DNA from: Actinomycetota bacterium
GTDB taxonomy: Bacteria; Actinomycetota; Actinomycetes; S36-B12
Direction: 5' to 3'
Assembly: GCA_947472655.1 (NCBI GenBank)
Contig: CANJCG010000055.1
Coordinates: forward strand, 1 to 11,091
Length of the DNA stretch: 11,091 nucleotides
In this document: piece by piece, positions 6,544-11,091 of the stretch
How positions within the stretch are numbered: the first letter of the stretch is position 1
Layout: each line of letters begins with the position of its first letter
Translations under genes and position numbers: made by a program
The notes under the pieces: generated by a model
The model's input: the letters and a program-made list of their open reading frames with translations, nothing else
Databases searched by the model: none
Told to the model about the DNA's origin: nothing

Positions 6544-7127
6544 ACAAAGAATTCAATATCTCTAATCGCCACTGCTAGCGGCGCTGTCAAGGTGGGGCTC
6601 ACCTCTGCTTTGATACCGATCCGCAGACATTCTTTGTAATAGTGAATAATTTCTCTGGGAGTCCCATGGAACTTATTGAGCACCATGAGACCAGAAATCT
6701 GTAAATCAGTAACCAATGCTCGTGAGTTGTGCACTTTATCGGCCATGGAGACCATAACGAGTTCAGTTGGTTCTGTTTCTAAGCGATCGAGATACGTTTG
6801 TTTCCGTTCCCAGTAACCCATCCACACGTCGTCATCATCGACGTTATCTGAGCAACCTAAAACGATCGATGCGACTCGATCACCAAAGAGACGGCGAATA
6901 TCAGCGAGCCTCCTAAGGCCTCCTGCGTCTTCCACCGCATCGTGAAGAAGCCCCGCAATGGCTTGATCTTCATCGCCGCCTGCCTCAATGATGAGCGACG
7001 AAACTCCCAGAAGATGCGACATATAAGCGATATTCCCGCCTTTGCGGGTTTGCCAGGAATGCGCATGAGAGGTGTAAGCAACGGCGTTAAAATAACGTTC
7101 ACTCAAAACAAGGTGCGGCCTGGCCAT
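6531..7127 (-). CDS. Single-domain HD phosphohydrolase, SpoT/Mesh1-like alarmone hydrolase candidate
   Basis: This is a stand-alone HD-domain enzyme of 198 aa. Family relatives remove the 3'-pyrophosphate of (p)ppGpp with Mn2+. The visible hydrolase signature runs in the right order: TRKGGNIAYMSHLLGV (27-42; H38 is the first metal ligand), LLHDAVED (60-67; H62-D63 metal pair and E66-D67 catalytic pair) and MADKVHNSRAL (128-138; D130 metal ligand, matching LADRLHNMRTL of RelA/SpoT). WERKQTYLDRL (106-116) also matches the Mesh1-type core. There is no synthetase, TGS or ACT domain, so it is hydrolase-only. The ATG at 7127 has a very strong ribosome site (AGGAGGGAGG, 5 nt upstream). No terminator is visible before the convergent peptidase gene, and the tails overlap. 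The substrate could instead be another nucleotide, as these small HD proteins are rarely tested. Confidence 0.85.
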   Translation of the reverse strand: MARPHLVLSERYFNAVAYTSHAHSWQTRKGGNIAYMSHLLGVSSLIIEAGGDEDQAIAGLLHDAVEDAGGLRRLADIRRLFGDRVASIVLGCSDNVDDDDVWMGYWERKQTYLDRLETEPTELVMVSMADKVHNSRALVTDLQISGLMVLNKFHGTPREIIHYYKECLRIGIKAEVSPTLTAPLAVAIRDIEFFVYGE

Positions 7128-7132
7128 CTGCG

Positions 7133-7142
7133 CCTCCCTCCT
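7133..7142 (-). promoter_or_regulatory. Strong Shine-Dalgarno sequence of the HD phosphohydrolase gene
   Basis: Minus-strand AGGAGGGAGG ends 5 nt before the ATG at 7127 and contains two overlapping GGAGG-like cores. It stands out in a window where several genes seem leaderless, and implies a leadered, well-translated mRNA. Confidence 0.8.
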
Positions 7143-7179
7143 GCATCACGGTACTTAAATCAACACTCTTACCCAACAA

Positions 7180-7194
7180 AGGTAAGCCTTACTC
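7180..7194. promoter_or_regulatory. DtxR/IdeR-like palindrome upstream of the HD gene
   Basis: AGGTAAGCCTTACTC contains the perfect inverted repeat GTAAG-C-CTTAC. It matches 13 of 15 positions of the DtxR/IdeR core AGGTWAGSCTWACCT as I know it. It lies 53-67 bp upstream of the HD gene start. A second overlapping inverted repeat, CTTACC (7168-7173) and GGTAAG (7181-7186) with a 7-nt spacer, shares its left arm. A TAGTAT -10-like hexamer (7195-7200, minus strand) abuts it. Metal-dependent control is an inference. Confidence 0.4.
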
Positions 7195-7284
7195 ATACTA
7201 AGACTCCAAAATTCAGCGAACCCATGAACCCCCTTGGATAGAACTTAAGTGCGCAGATCAGTCGTGCGTGACGGAAGGAATCAC

Positions 7285-7971
7285 CTAGTTCTCGTGCGTG
7301 GCTGGTCGAGGCGGCTGGCGAGCCAACCACTCTTGAAATTCGCGATCTTGCTGATCGCGCCAAGTATTGATTTCCTTCGCCAATTCTTCAATTGTGAAGA
7401 TGGAGAGTTGCGGATAAGTAGCCATTTCGGCAATGAAAATTCTGCCTGCGGCAGTCGCATCGGCCTGTGCTCCATGCCAATCAGCTTCCGAAAGCTCTAG
7501 TCCGTAGCGTTCGGCTGTTGGCTTGAGCCTTCGCTGCGCCTTGCCCTTGACATATTTGTTGCACCGTTTATCAATGACGTACGAACATAAAACTTGATTC
7601 GTGGGTAGCAATGCCAGCCCTTTGCGCTCGAGATCAGCATTGAATAATGGGATATCGAAACCGGAATTGAAGCACACAATAGGTAAGCCCGTGGAAACCA
7701 AGAAATCGCGCATCTCTGCCAAAGCTGTCGCTTGATCCAGCCCATCGCGCTGGCTCATTTCATTCGTGATGCCATGCACTGCTGTAGTGATTTCCGGAAT
7801 ATCAACATCGACCTTAATCAACCAGGAGCGGGTGGATTCGGGCTCCCCATTCTTGAAGATCACTGCAGCAGCTGTCACTACCCGAGACTGGGTTACATCT
7901 ACACCAGTGGTTTCAGTATCAAAGGCAACAAAGCCCTCTTGGATCCAATGGTTCGAGAGATCTATGGCCAT
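7285..7971 (-). CDS. DEDDh 3'-5' exonuclease (DnaQ-like)
   Basis: This is a cytoplasmic 3'-5' exonuclease of the DnaQ/RNase T superfamily (228 aa). Exo I FDTETTG (17-23) supplies D18 and E20. Exo II VCFNSGFDIPLF (99-110) supplies D106. Exo III HGAQADATAAGRIF (166-179) supplies H166 and D171, so all DEDDh residues are present. The length and the C-terminal tail after residue 185, with a charged helix near 196-215, resemble the stand-alone actinobacterial exonuclease-domain proteins annotated as DNA polymerase III epsilon-like. No BRCT or polymerase domain follows. The ATG at 7971 lacks a clear ribosome site. The gene is 148 bp downstream of the secreted protein gene (8119-8571), separated by a terminator. 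It probably acts in DNA repair, proofreading or RNA end trimming; which of these cannot be decided here. Confidence 0.88.
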   Translation of the reverse strand: MAIDLSNHWIQEGFVAFDTETTGVDVTQSRVVTAAAVIFKNGEPESTRSWLIKVDVDIPEITTAVHGITNEMSQRDGLDQATALAEMRDFLVSTGLPIVCFNSGFDIPLFNADLERKGLALLPTNQVLCSYVIDKRCNKYVKGKAQRRLKPTAERYGLELSEADWHGAQADATAAGRIFIAEMATYPQLSIFTIEELAKEINTWRDQQDREFQEWLARQPPRPATHEN

Positions 7972-8016
7972 AGGACTATCGAACCATCAGGGTATGACGT
8001 GAGCAGTCATCCGATG

Positions 8017-8029
8017 TGCATGTCATGCA
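8017..8029. promoter_or_regulatory. Palindrome TGCATG-T-CATGCA upstream of the exonuclease gene
   Basis: This is a perfect 6-1-6 inverted repeat 46-58 bp upstream of the exonuclease ATG (7971), in the non-coding stretch between that gene and the terminator of the upstream secreted-protein gene. A second, looser pair ATGAC/GTCAT (7994-7998 and 8006-8010) lies between it and the gene. It could be an operator; no regulator is recognised. Confidence 0.3.
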
Positions 8030-8067
8030 TCAGTTTTCAAGGAGCTGGCTTAACGCTGGCCGTGGCC

Positions 8068-8105
8068 AAAGGAAAGTAGCCGCAACGCACGCTGCGGCTA
8101 CTTTC
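8068..8105 (-). terminator. Intrinsic terminator of the four-cysteine secreted protein gene
   Basis: A perfect 13-bp stem (8072-8084 pairing with 8093-8105) encloses an 8-nt loop and sits 14 bp after the stop codon at 8119. On the minus strand it is followed by CTTT, a short U-tract. Confidence 0.8.
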
Positions 8106-8118
8106 ACCTAAAAAGGTG

Positions 8119-8571
8119 TTACTTCACTGCGTTATCGAGTGTGTACGTTCCCGTTTCTAATGAGGCTGGGCCTGCCTTAGGGAAGGCAACCTCAACCTTT
8201 GAGAAAACATTTAGGTTTGGCGCTGAGGCTACTCCACCAAGGGTGATGGAGACTGGGTACTTCACGGTCACACCAGCCACGCAGGTCTTTGGCAGGCAGG
8301 TGTTCCAAGAGAGCACTCCAGAACCTTTTGCTGCATTGAGATCCCAGGAAGACCATTTAATCTTGTTGATTGCTACACCGGCATCAGCGCAGGTGATCAC
8401 TATAGAAGTGGGCTTCGTTACGGTCTTGCCAGCGCAGTTGACGATGTAATTTGTGGTGGCACTGCTGGATGGTGCAGAGGGAGCCGCATTTGCTGGGGCC
8501 ATGATGCTGATTGCTCCACCTGCAATCATTCCAACGACGGCCAAGCCACTGAGAACCTTACGTGTATTCAT
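8119..8571 (-). CDS. Small secreted four-cysteine protein with WSSW motif
   Basis: This is a predicted exported protein of 150 aa. The signal peptide MNTRKVLSGLAVVG... has a hydrophobic core at 7-24 and an ANA cleavage site near 27-29. The mature part has four cysteines: C46 and C61 (VNCAG...ITCADAG), then C92 and C97 (NTCLPKTCVAG), likely two disulfides. KWSSWDLNAAKGSGV (72-86) followed by NTCxPxxC and YPVSITL (105-111) is a pattern I recognise from unnamed secreted proteins of Streptomyces and Mycobacterium, with no known activity. The start is set at 8571 because GGAG lies 6 nt before that ATG and the signal peptide begins there; the upstream ATG at 8583 adds only METH. The gene is divergent from the SCO6745-family gene and has its own terminator. 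A role outside the cell is inferred only from the export signal. Confidence 0.83.
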   Translation of the reverse strand: MNTRKVLSGLAVVGMIAGGAISIMAPANAAPSAPSSSATTNYIVNCAGKTVTKPTSIVITCADAGVAINKIKWSSWDLNAAKGSGVLSWNTCLPKTCVAGVTVKYPVSITLGGVASAPNLNVFSKVEVAFPKAGPASLETGTYTLDNAVK

Positions 8572-8577
8572 GTGCGT

Positions 8578-8581
8578 CTCC
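8578..8581 (-). promoter_or_regulatory. Ribosome binding site deciding the start at 8571
   Basis: Minus-strand GGAG is spaced 6 nt from the ATG at 8571. The ATG four codons upstream (8583) overlaps this GGAG itself and lacks its own site. Confidence 0.6.
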
Positions 8582-8605
8582 ATTACGAGTAGTAGCTCTT
8601 TTTGC

Positions 8606-8619
8606 GGTCAGTGGTCAGA
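8606..8619. repeat. Tandem 7-bp repeat GGTCAGT/GGTCAGA in a divergent promoter region
   Basis: Two adjacent heptamers differ only in the last base. On the minus strand they read CTGACC-ACTGACC, 35-48 bp upstream of the secreted-protein start, where a -35 element or a direct-repeat operator could lie. TACTAC 18 nt after the first CTGACC is a possible -10. Confidence 0.35.
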
Positions 8620-8676
8620 CTCTCACGTCCTCCTAAAAGTTCCGGTATATCCATGCGCAACCACCTCAAACACGAA

Positions 8677-8682
8677 TAATCT
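8677..8682 (+). promoter_or_regulatory. Putative -10 element (TAATCT) of a leaderless promoter for the SCO6745-family gene
   Basis: TAATCT is followed by 6 nt (TCCTCT) and the ATG at 8689, the same arrangement as at 4812-4817 and 5438-5443. The 6-nt stretch is pyrimidine-rich and cannot serve as a ribosome site. Confidence 0.55.
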
Positions 8683-8688
8683 TCCTCT

Positions 8689-9444
8689 ATGCCTACGGAT
8701 CCTGAACTTTTAGCATTCATCGAGACCACCTACCCCCTCATCAACAAGATCGGCGGGTCTTATTACTTCACCCCGGAGACCCTCAGACATGGCAAGGAAA
8801 TAGGTCTCAACGGCTTGCAGTTCTATTTCGGTGGTCGTGGTGGCGTCTTGGGTGATGCTGAAGCAGCCGTGGTGCAAAGTGCCTTTGCCTACTTCTCCCC
8901 CGCCATGGTGGAAAAATTCTGGAATAGCGCAAAAGCCATCATGCCTCCTCGCCAAATCGCACGGGAACATTTCGCGTGCGCTCACGCCTTTGCCCAGGCA
9001 AATCTGGCCTCGGTGCAAGGACTTACACAGTTCAATGCGTTAGCCGAGAAAGTCATCAGCACCATTGATCCTTCAGGCTTAGCGCTATATGCCGGCCTGG
9101 CGAGTGAACCTCTCCCACCTAATCCCATTGCTCGTGCATATCAATTGGTCATGGTGTTGCGAGAATTCCGTGGCTCTGCGCACATTGTGGCCATCCTCGC
9201 CAGCGGAATTACCACTCGCGTCGCTGACGCGATCGTGAGCCCGCACTATTTCAAAACGCATGGCTGGAACGAAGGCGAAGGCGCGGACGTCACTGAAGAC
9301 GATCGTGTTGCCATGAACTATGCGGATGCCTTCACGAATGAACTTGTCGCCCGTGCCTATGAAGTCTTAACACCTCAAGAGCGTGAAGAGTTTGCGGCAA
9401 CGTTGGCTGCGATGGCTGAAGCAACTCCTGTCACGTCAATTTAG
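8689..9444 (+). CDS. SCO6745 family protein
   Basis: This is a cytoplasmic protein of 251 aa. I recognise the actinobacterial SCO6745 family from its order of motifs: an N-terminal YYFTPETLRHGKEIGLNGLQFYFGGRGGVLGDAEAAVVQSAFAYFSPAMVEKFW block (about 25-77), where the family has 'YFAPE...GLxGxxxGYFAGRAAPLGxxxxxVVxAxFYNFxPxLV', then a helical middle (90-160), REFRGSAHIVAIL (158-170) and THGWNEG (185-191) near the end. It appears mostly alpha-helical, with no signal peptide or membrane segment. The family has been described as containing a winged-helix-like fold but has no established function. A leaderless ATG at 8689 is supported by TAATCT upstream. The gene stands alone, divergent from the secreted protein gene and convergent with the enoyl-CoA hydratase gene. 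Confidence 0.8.
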   Translation: MPTDPELLAFIETTYPLINKIGGSYYFTPETLRHGKEIGLNGLQFYFGGRGGVLGDAEAAVVQSAFAYFSPAMVEKFWNSAKAIMPPRQIAREHFACAHAFAQANLASVQGLTQFNALAEKVISTIDPSGLALYAGLASEPLPPNPIARAYQLVMVLREFRGSAHIVAILASGITTRVADAIVSPHYFKTHGWNEGEGADVTEDDRVAMNYADAFTNELVARAYEVLTPQEREEFAATLAAMAEATPVTSI

Positions 9445-9454
9445 GTACTTCTTC

Positions 9455-9498
9455 AAAAAGAAATCTGGCAGTCACCTCAAAACAGTGACTGCCAGATT
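9455..9498 (-). terminator. Convergent terminator, strongest for the enoyl-CoA hydratase gene
   Basis: A perfect 14-bp stem (9462-9475 pairing with 9485-9498) has a 9-nt loop and lies between two convergent genes. On the minus strand it is followed by TCTTTTT (9461-9455), a good U-tract. On the plus strand the tail (ATGTTC) is poor, so it may stop the SCO6745-family transcript less efficiently. Confidence 0.85.
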
Positions 9499-9520
9499 AT
9501 GTTCAACGGTGTATACAGAT

Positions 9521-10282
9521 TTAGCGTGCCTGCCACTGAGGTGCGCGCTTCTCGGCGAACGCCGTTGCACCTTCTCTTGCATCTGAAGACGCGAAGACCG
9601 GGCCAGTGATTGTTTGTTGCCACGCCATGAACGTTGCGTCTGTGTATGAAGCAGATTTTGCAAGGATTTCTTTTGTTGCTCGCACAGCAAGTGGACCGTT
9701 GGCTGCAATGCGCTCAGCGATTTCAAGTGCTGAATCAAGCGCTCCACCGGTCTCCGTCACGATCGTGACCATACCCATGTCTTTTGCTTGCTCAGCGGAA
9801 ATGATGTCGCCTGTAAGTGCCAGTAGCGCAGCATTTTGGTAACTCATAACTCGTGGCATCCGATACAAGCCGCCACCTGCAGCTACTAATCCGCGCTTCA
9901 CTTCTGGAATACCAAACTTTGCATCACGGCCAGCCACGATGATGTCGCAGGCAAGGGCTGTCTCGCAGCCACCGGCCAGGGCGTAACCCTCGACTGCGGC
10001 AATGATTGGCTTTGCTGGAGGTGTCTGTGAAAGATATGGGTGCTCGCTCTTCGGTGCGTTAGACCCACCGGAAACGAATTCTTTGAGATCCATACCTGAG
10101 CAGAAAGTGCCGCCTGCTCCGGTGATTACCCCGACCACGAGCGAATCATCAGTTTCCAGACGATGCATCGCTTCTGAGATGCCGTACATAACTTCACCAT
10201 TGAGCGCATTGCGCTGTGCCGGACGGTTCATGGTGACGATTAATACTCCACCACGTACTTCTGTTAACAATTCGTCGCTCAC
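9521..10282 (-). CDS. Enoyl-CoA hydratase/isomerase (crotonase) family protein
   Basis: This is a cytoplasmic crotonase-fold enzyme (253 aa) that probably hydrates trans-2-enoyl-CoA in fatty acid or related acyl-CoA degradation. NRPAQRNALNG (19-29) is the family N-terminal motif. GTFCSGMDLKEF (58-69) gives the first oxyanion-hole residue and VEGYALAGGCETALACD (97-113) the second. Both catalytic glutamates are present, E107 (GGCE) and E127 (GIPEVKRGL), 20 residues apart as in rat mitochondrial hydratase, which favours hydratase over isomerase. I chose the GTG at 10282: GGAGG lies 4 nt upstream and the product then begins VSDELLTEVRGGVLIVTMNRP, the usual family start. The GTG at 10330 would add 16 unconserved residues. 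No CoA ligase or dehydrogenase is adjacent, so the pathway is open. A gap of 113 bp separates it from the FUSC-type gene upstream. Confidence 0.9.
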   Translation of the reverse strand: MSDELLTEVRGGVLIVTMNRPAQRNALNGEVMYGISEAMHRLETDDSLVVGVITGAGGTFCSGMDLKEFVSGGSNAPKSEHPYLSQTPPAKPIIAAVEGYALAGGCETALACDIIVAGRDAKFGIPEVKRGLVAAGGGLYRMPRVMSYQNAALLALTGDIISAEQAKDMGMVTIVTETGGALDSALEIAERIAANGPLAVRATKEILAKSASYTDATFMAWQQTITGPVFASSDAREGATAFAEKRAPQWQAR

Positions 10283-10286
10283 GAGG

Positions 10287-10291
10287 CCTCC
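10287..10291 (-). promoter_or_regulatory. Ribosome binding site deciding the crotonase start
   Basis: Minus-strand GGAGG is spaced 4 nt from the GTG at 10282. The spacing is a little short, but this is the only Shine-Dalgarno-like sequence near any candidate start of this gene. Confidence 0.65.
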
Positions 10292-10350
10292 ACAGTCGAT
10301 AATCTTGGCGCTAACGTTACTAGTTGTCACAAGGTTTGGAAGCCATTACC

Positions 10351-10378
10351 CCTAACCTGCGGCAAAATTGCCTAACCT
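10351..10378. repeat. Paired CCTAACCT direct repeats flanking GGCAAAATTGCC, possible operator
   Basis: CCTAACCT occurs at 10351-10358 and again at 10371-10378, exactly 20 bp apart (two helical turns). The inverted repeat GGCAA-AA-TTGCC (10361-10372) lies between them. The block sits 69-96 bp upstream of the crotonase start and just after the FUSC-type stop codon. On the minus strand the repeats read AGGTTAGG, the half-site of DtxR/IdeR boxes, but no complete palindromic box is formed. It has no U-tract, so it is not a good terminator. Confidence 0.4.
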
Positions 10379-10395
10379 CGGCGAAGGCGAAAGGC

Positions 10396-11091
10396 CTACG
10401 TCTCTCGTTGCCTCCAGAGCAAGCTGGCAAGAAGCGCCAAGACACAAGCAATTGCCGTAGCAGTCAAGCGATACACCAAGGTTTCACCTACCGGTTCCCC
10501 CTGCAAAGCGAACAAGGAAATGATCACGAGTGTCACGCCGATCACCGAGATCGCGTAATTAGCCCTGACAAAGGCAAGACATAGGCCCGCGCCCGCTCCG
10601 GCTACAACGCAAAGCCAATACGAGTACAAGGCGAATCCATCTACGAACAGCACGGCTACTGCTATACCCCCGACTGTTCCAGCAAAACGGCCAATCACTC
10701 GAGTTGCGGTCCCGGCGAAGTCTGGGCGACTTACCCACGCAACTGTCATAGGAATCCAATACTCATGCGGCCAATGGAGAAAGTCTGAAAGTGCGGTAGC
10801 CGCGACCATGGCTAACGCCAATCGGATTCCATATCGAAGGAAATGGTGTGGAGCGGCGAACCCTGATTGCAAGCGCACCCAAAAGTTTGGAGCCGAACTC
10901 CTTTTAGATTTTAACGCTGTGCGATCCCGCATGAGAGCAGTCGCAGTAACAACAAGGAGGTGAATCGCCCCACCGATTGCAACACAAAGGCCATCGACAA
11001 AAATACTGTGCCCTTGCGCAGGAGTGCCGGCGAAAATGGCATACATCACCAACGCGAGCATCCCGTTCAACGCTCCACGTTGACCCACAGC
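10396..11091 (-). CDS. FUSC family membrane protein, C-terminal part (5' partial)
   Basis: This is the C-terminal 231 residues of an inner-membrane protein of the fusaric acid resistance/aromatic acid exporter-like (FUSC) superfamily. The reading frame continues through the window edge, so the N-terminal half is missing. Two hydrophobic segments near the start (about 7-23 and 31-54 of the visible part) are followed by a basic cytosolic loop. The hallmark HEYWIPMTVAWVSRPDFAGTATRVIGRFAGTVGG (about 103-136) corresponds to the family's 'HxYWxPLTVAxVLRPDFxxTxxRxxxRxxGTxxG'. At least three more membrane spans follow, then a short basic tail WRQRET. Family members are linked to export of aromatic acids or of bulky hydrophobic compounds, but most are untested. 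The gene is on the same strand as the crotonase gene, 113 bp upstream of it. I see no clear terminator between them, so read-through is possible. Confidence 0.85.
   Translation of the reverse strand, partial: AVGQRGALNGMLALVMYAIFAGTPAQGHSIFVDGLCVAIGGAIHLLVVTATALMRDRTALKSKRSSAPNFWVRLQSGFAAPHHFLRYGIRLALAMVAATALSDFLHWPHEYWIPMTVAWVSRPDFAGTATRVIGRFAGTVGGIAVAVLFVDGFALYSYWLCVVAGAGAGLCLAFVRANYAISVIGVTLVIISLFALQGEPVGETLVYRLTATAIACVLALLASLLWRQRET

Noticed and set aside
7263..7300. CGTGCGTG present twice, 30 bp apart, around the exonuclease stop codon
   Set aside because: It is a short GC-rich octamer, with one copy inside the coding region and no symmetry or other signal; chance is the simplest explanation.
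10283..10330. Longer crotonase from the GTG at 10330
   Set aside because: It adds 16 residues with no family similarity and no ribosome site; the GTG at 10282 has GGAGG and gives the usual family start.
1..11091. Mobile element, phage, CRISPR or defence island
   Set aside because: No transposase, integrase, terminal inverted repeats, spaced repeats or defence effector domains are visible; HelD and the DEDDh nuclease are ordinary housekeeping types here.

Overview
The window comes from an actinobacterial (Actinomycetota) chromosome. GC content looks close to one half by eye. Several genes resemble families best known from Actinomycetota: a HelD-type RNA-polymerase helicase, an SCO6745-family protein, a DUF6941 protein, and a four-cysteine secreted protein with a WSSW motif. 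At least four starts look leaderless, with a TANNNT -10 element 6-7 nt before the start codon and no Shine-Dalgarno sequence; this layout is common in Actinobacteria. A medium-GC aquatic actinobacterium would fit, but that placement is inference. I see no tRNA, rRNA, IS element, phage gene or CRISPR array. The gene order looks like ordinary chromosomal accessory or housekeeping sequence.

Layout. Bases 1-2022 (+) hold most of a HelD-like helicase whose N-terminus lies before the window. It converges on an HSL-type alpha/beta-hydrolase (2051-2992, -). Upstream on the same strand is a two-gene ABC exporter: permease 3094-3894 and ATPase 3891-4805, joined by an ATGA overlap. Divergent from it are a small secreted Ig-like protein (4900-5352, +), a strong terminator, and a coupled pair: a DUF6941 protein (5450-5869) and a peptidase-E-like S51 serine peptidase (5866-6543). 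The peptidase gene overlaps tail to tail with a single-domain HD alarmone-hydrolase-like gene (6531-7127, -). Next are a DEDDh 3'-5' exonuclease (7285-7971, -) and a secreted four-cysteine protein (8119-8571, -). Divergent from the latter is an SCO6745-family gene (8689-9444, +). A bidirectional terminator separates it from an enoyl-CoA hydratase (9521-10282, -). The window ends inside a FUSC-family membrane protein (10396 to beyond 11091, -).

Genes that probably work together are the ABC ATPase and permease, and the DUF6941 protein and peptidase. The rest look like independent units with their own promoters or terminators.

Several annotated-looking starts should be shortened or trusted on signal evidence: 4900 rather than 4828, 8571 rather than 8583, 10282 rather than 10330, and the GTG at 2992 retained. 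The least explained parts are intergenic. A DtxR/IdeR-like palindrome lies at 7180-7194. Further AGGTTAG half-sites lie at the ABC promoter (4815-4821) and as a 20-bp-spaced pair at 10352-10378. A 12-bp palindrome (3022-3033) sits in the -35 zone of the hydrolase. I found no clearly new multi-gene system; the DUF6941-peptidase pair is the best candidate for a poorly characterised functional unit.
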